From assembly GCA_964553745.1 (NCBI GenBank), contig CAZKLD010000029.1:1-7912 (forward strand): a DNA stretch of 7,912 nt, written 5' to 3'. Under the pieces are notes generated by a model. It worked only from the letters and a program-made list of their open reading frames with translations, ran no database searches and was not told the DNA's origin. The stretch is from STC-113 sp964553745. GTDB taxonomy: Bacteria > Patescibacteriota > Gracilibacteria > BD1-5 > UBA2023. The position numbers were made by a program, and so were the translations under genes. This document shows, in pieces, positions 5,524 to 7,912 of the stretch; position 1 is the first letter of the stretch; the number at the start of each line of letters is the position of its first letter.

Positions 5524-7047
5524 ATGTTTACTAAAATACACTCAGTCTCTATAAATTGATTAGAAGGGGCGGGAATAGAGGTTGAAGTGGATGTTGCTTC
5601 AGGAATGCCAAATTTCTGCATCGTCTGACTGCCTGACGCTGCAATTCAAGAAAGCAAAGAAAGGGTCAGGACAGCGATAATCAATTCATGATTCTTTTTC
5701 CCTTGGACAAGGATAACGGTAAACCTTGCGCCTGCTGATATCAAGAAAAAATGACCAAGCTTTGATTTGGCGATTGCAATTTGAATACTTTGAGCTGAAA
5801 TGGGGTTCGACAAGAAATATTTAAGCAACTCTATTTTCTTATGAGAATTGGCTCTTGATTGAAAATTAAGGCCGATAAGCTCCATATTGCCTTCGGTCAT
5901 ATTTGCAAAAGATAAATGATTCAAACACGTCTTCATCCCCATGGAAAATAAGGATGAGGCTAGCCTGATACCATGAATAAATATAATTCCAGTTGAGTGA
6001 CTTGATGAAATAATAGAGATTCTCCTAAGGAATAAAAAGCCAGTCATCGCAGAGCCGATGAAAATCGAAGATATCATAGATTTGAAATGCGCATGAGATA
6101 TGATAGATTTTGAGTCGGTCCTATGACAGGAACAAGCTAAAAGAGCCCTGCTTATAGCCGCTTCCGGATGACATAATATACTGATGGAATGACCTCCATG
6201 ATCGGGCAAGACAATGCTCGCCAAGGCTTTTGCGTCAATATTGCCAAAAATGGAAATCTCTGAAATAATTGAGGTATCAAAGATCTATTCAGTCGCATGA
6301 CTTCTGAGCAAGCGTGAACCATTGGTATTCAAGCGTCCATTCCGAAGGATCCATCATACTGCAAGTGCTGTCAGCATCGTTTGATGATGAAGGGATTCCA
6401 GACCCTGAGAGATAAGCCTGGCTCATAAAGGGGTGCTTTTCTTGGATGAATTCCTTGAGTTTGAGACGAAGCTGGTGGAAATGCTAAGACAGCCGATTGA
6501 GGATGGCGAAATCACGATAAACAGAATCAATGCAAGTTACAGGTATCCTGCGAAATTCATATTGATATGAGCCTTGAATCCTTGTCCTTGCTGATATCTT
6601 GGCGATAAAGAGAAGAATTGCATATGTGCCCAATGAAGCATTGAGAAATACAGGAAAAAGTTGTCATGACCCATACTTGATAGGATTGATATATTCATTA
6701 ATGTGCCAAGGGTCAAGATTGAGGATTTCGATGTTCCGAAAAACAAGAAATCAACAAGCGAAGAACTTAAGGCGAAAGTAGAAAAAGCCAGAGTTTTCCA
6801 ATTAGAAAGATTTTCCTGATTGGATAAGACTTTCAATTCAGAAATGAGCAATAAGGAAATTGATAAATTCTGTGCCCTTGATAAGGAATGTGACGAATTT
6901 CTGAAGAATGCAGTACTCAAACTGGATCTTTCAACCCGCTCTTATTTCAGGATACTTAAATTATCCCGTACGATAGCCGATATCGAGTGAAGCAAAAAAA
7001 TAGAGCTTCCGCATCTGGCGGAAGCTCTGAGCTATAGGGCGAAGTAG
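5524..7047 (+). CDS. comM: ComM/YifB family Mg-chelatase-like AAA+ ATPase
   Basis: A 507-aa frame (ATG 5524, TAG 7045-7047), the usual length for the family, with 27 of 36 glycines coded by UGA. Residues 1-165 match the N-terminal Lon-S16-like domain (IHSVSINGLEG, VEVDVASGMPNFCIVGLPDA, VNLAPADIKKKG). The AAA+ core has Walker A GPPGSGKT at 223-230 (two of its three glycines UGA), VGGGRDSRPGEISLAHKGVL from 286, and Walker B VLFLDE to residue 309. Next come LIGALNPCPCGYLGD with cysteines 354, 356, 366 and 368, and SGPILDRIDI at 381-390. Residues 410-507 form the C-terminal ChlI-type helical domain. ComM is a hexameric helicase that promotes branch migration of incoming DNA during natural transformation; YifB relatives are widespread. 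The start is fixed by alignment of MFTKIHSV with family N-termini. No Shine-Dalgarno sequence is visible. Family members usually have LDELPEF after Walker B; here it is LDEFLEF. It is divergent from the type IV secretion operon. Confidence 0.96.
6994..7028 (-). terminator. - strand terminator embedded in the 3' coding end of comM
   Basis: Perfect 11-bp arms AGAGCTTCCGC (7002-7012) and GCGGAAGCTCT (7018-7028) with a 5-base loop. On the + strand no T-run follows. On the - strand the hairpin is followed by A and then seven T (6994-7000), the classic rho-independent form. It would therefore end transcripts of the LamG gene that stops at 7263, about 235 bases past its stop codon, although it lies inside comM codons for the conserved KKIELPHLAEALS segment. 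Confidence 0.8.
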
Positions 7048-7053
7048 GGAATA

Positions 7054-7088
7054 GGATTTAGTTATTAGAATTTAGAACTTAGAATTTA
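7054..7088. repeat. Heptamer repeat array downstream of comM
   Basis: Five seven-base units follow each other: GGATTTA, GTTATTA, GAATTTA, GAACTTA, GAATTTA. They fit the same loose G-R-A-Y-T-N-A pattern as the tracts between the tRNA genes at 811-838 and 973-993. It lies in the 215-base convergent spacer between comM and the LamG gene. Confidence 0.7.
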
Positions 7089-7162
7089 GGCATGATTATC
7101 ATTATATAAATATCGCCCGTAAGCAAGTATGGTTGTGATGGCAGATAGAAAGTGGTTTGTCA

Positions 7163-7225
7163 TTCCCGAGAGCCAAAGGTTTCCCTTCGGGAAATCGGGA
7201 ACCTGCCTGCCGGTAGGCAGGTTCC
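7163..7225. repeat. Compound palindromic element in the comM/LamG spacer
   Basis: Three nested or overlapping dyads are visible. TTCCCGA (7163-7169) pairs with TCGGGAA (7195-7201) and encloses TTTCCC-TTC-GGGAAA (7180-7194). Overlapping these is a 28-base palindrome (7198-7225) with arms GGAACCTGCCTGCC and GGTAGGCAGGTTCC, perfect except for one G-T pair. It has no T-run on either side, so it does not look like a simple terminator. It is GC-rich compared with the AT-rich surroundings. It could be a dispersed intergenic repeat (REP/MITE-like) or an mRNA-stabilising 3' structure. The remaining spacer bases (7089-7162, 7226-7262) show no gene. Confidence 0.75.
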
Positions 7226-7262
7226 AGTTATTCAAAGCAGTAATCTTAATTTTAAAGATAGA

Positions 7263-7912
7263 TTATCTGGTTGCGTTGTACAGATTGGAAATTTCTGAAT
7301 CGGAAAGGGCTCGGTTGTAGATTCGAACTTCGTCAATCATTCAATTCGCATATCATCATAGATTTCATTTTCATATGGAAACGTTTTCTCATGCCTGGAT
7401 GTTTCAAGAATAGGATTTAGTTTCTATAGATTTTCAATTGAAATAATAGCTTCATTTGGATCAATTGTAAGTTGCTGATAAGAAGTTTATCTGTCAGGGC
7501 TTTATAGTATCTCTTGTTGTGTCTCATAGCGTAAGTGCTCATGCATTAATTCTGAATCATCAATCTGTTTGGACTGTAGATCATCATGATCAATTGTTCT
7601 GCATCAATGTATATGATATCGAAGTTGATTTATTTTTTGTAATTATTGATTGAGAAACCGCAGTATTATTCGTCCTGAAAATGCTCATGATTGTTATTCC
7701 GCTTCATGTGATTTCAAGTGAAGCAGTATCTCATAGGCTTACCCAATCATCTATACCGTCGAAATTCATGGCTTTTCATGATTTTCAAGTTCAGTCGATA
7801 TTTTGAGGTCATCACCCGCTTCACCCGCAATTTACGATTGTTCATCAATTATAACACGTTCAGTCATTGCCATATCTGCTCAAATCCTTTAATAATCATC
7901 CGGAAACAGTTT
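7263..7912 (-). CDS. LamG/concanavalin A-like domain protein, C-terminal 215 residues (partial)
   Basis: The frame runs in from beyond base 7912 and ends at TAA (7265-7263). Read with UGA as glycine (30 of 36 glycines) it gives a textbook LamG domain. It opens with SRYGNDGTC and GKSGKAMNFDGIDDWVSLGD. The middle strands contain ITIMSIFRTN, GALTLGDTTRDTIKPGQ, INFLSATYNGSKGSYYFNGK and VSIGKGNLGGYANG. The end is MIDEVRIYNRALSDSEISNL. The closing IDEVRIYNRALS motif is highly characteristic of bacterial LamG-fold domains, which bind sugars or surface ligands in secreted or cell-surface proteins. The N-terminus, with any signal peptide or pilin-like leader, is outside the window. The glycine- and serine-rich linker near window residues 17-42 has two cysteines. 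The gene converges on comM and probably ends at the terminator inside the comM 3' end. Confidence 0.9.

Noticed and set aside
5646..6224. 192-aa - strand open frame
   Set aside because: It is antisense to ComM, whose family motifs on the + strand are unmistakable.
6537..6920. 127-aa - strand open frame
   Set aside because: It is also antisense to the ComM AAA+ and C-terminal regions; serine-rich with no motif.

Overview
The window comes from a bacterium that reads UGA as glycine (translation table 25), as described for the candidate phyla Absconditabacteria (SR1) and Gracilibacteria (BD1-5) of the Patescibacteria/CPR. The sequence itself forces this. Read with the standard code, the window breaks into short meaningless ORFs. 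Read with TGA = Gly, it resolves into long continuous genes of recognisable families, each ending in TAA or TAG. The in-frame UGAs sit at family-conserved glycines, including Walker A motifs. I counted 126 UGA codons among about 174 glycines (about 72%) in the four longest reading frames. Which of the two phyla this is cannot be decided from the window, and no tRNA-Gly(UCA) is present here.

Layout, left to right: (1) the last 26 codons of a LamG/concanavalin-like protein on the + strand (3-83), followed by a terminator; (2) a small unrecognised gene on the - strand (198-485) with the only clear Shine-Dalgarno sequence in the window; (3) a + strand RNA/ribosomal cluster: tRNA-Thr(UGU), tRNA-Tyr(GUA), tRNA-Leu(UAG), then rpmE (bL31), ending in a perfect 21-bp bidirectional terminator hairpin; (4) a - strand two-gene operon read from 5381 down to 1464: a 978-aa membrane-anchored TraD/VirD4-like type IV secretion ATPase, then, 12 nt later, a 322-aa signal-peptide-bearing membrane protein apparently built from three tandem VirB2/TrbC-like pilin hairpins; (5) a 142-bp AT-rich divergent promoter region; (6) comM (YifB-like Mg-chelatase AAA+ ATPase, 507 aa) on the + strand; (7) a 215-bp spacer with heptamer repeats and strong palindromes; (8) the C-terminal 215 residues of a second LamG-type protein on the - strand, running out of the window.

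Functionally the centre of the window concerns DNA movement. The ATPase/pilin pair looks like part of the reduced type IV secretion/pilus machinery of CPR bacteria. It lies back to back with comM, whose relatives act on incoming DNA during transformation. The two LamG-type proteins at the window edges are probable surface-exposed carbohydrate- or ligand-binding proteins. A shared DNA-uptake or cell-contact role is inference from context only.

The most unusual items are the triple-hairpin pilin-like protein, the recoded Walker A motifs, a family of intergenic heptamer repeats arranged as inverted arms between tRNA genes, and a terminator for the - strand LamG gene embedded in the conserved 3' coding end of comM.
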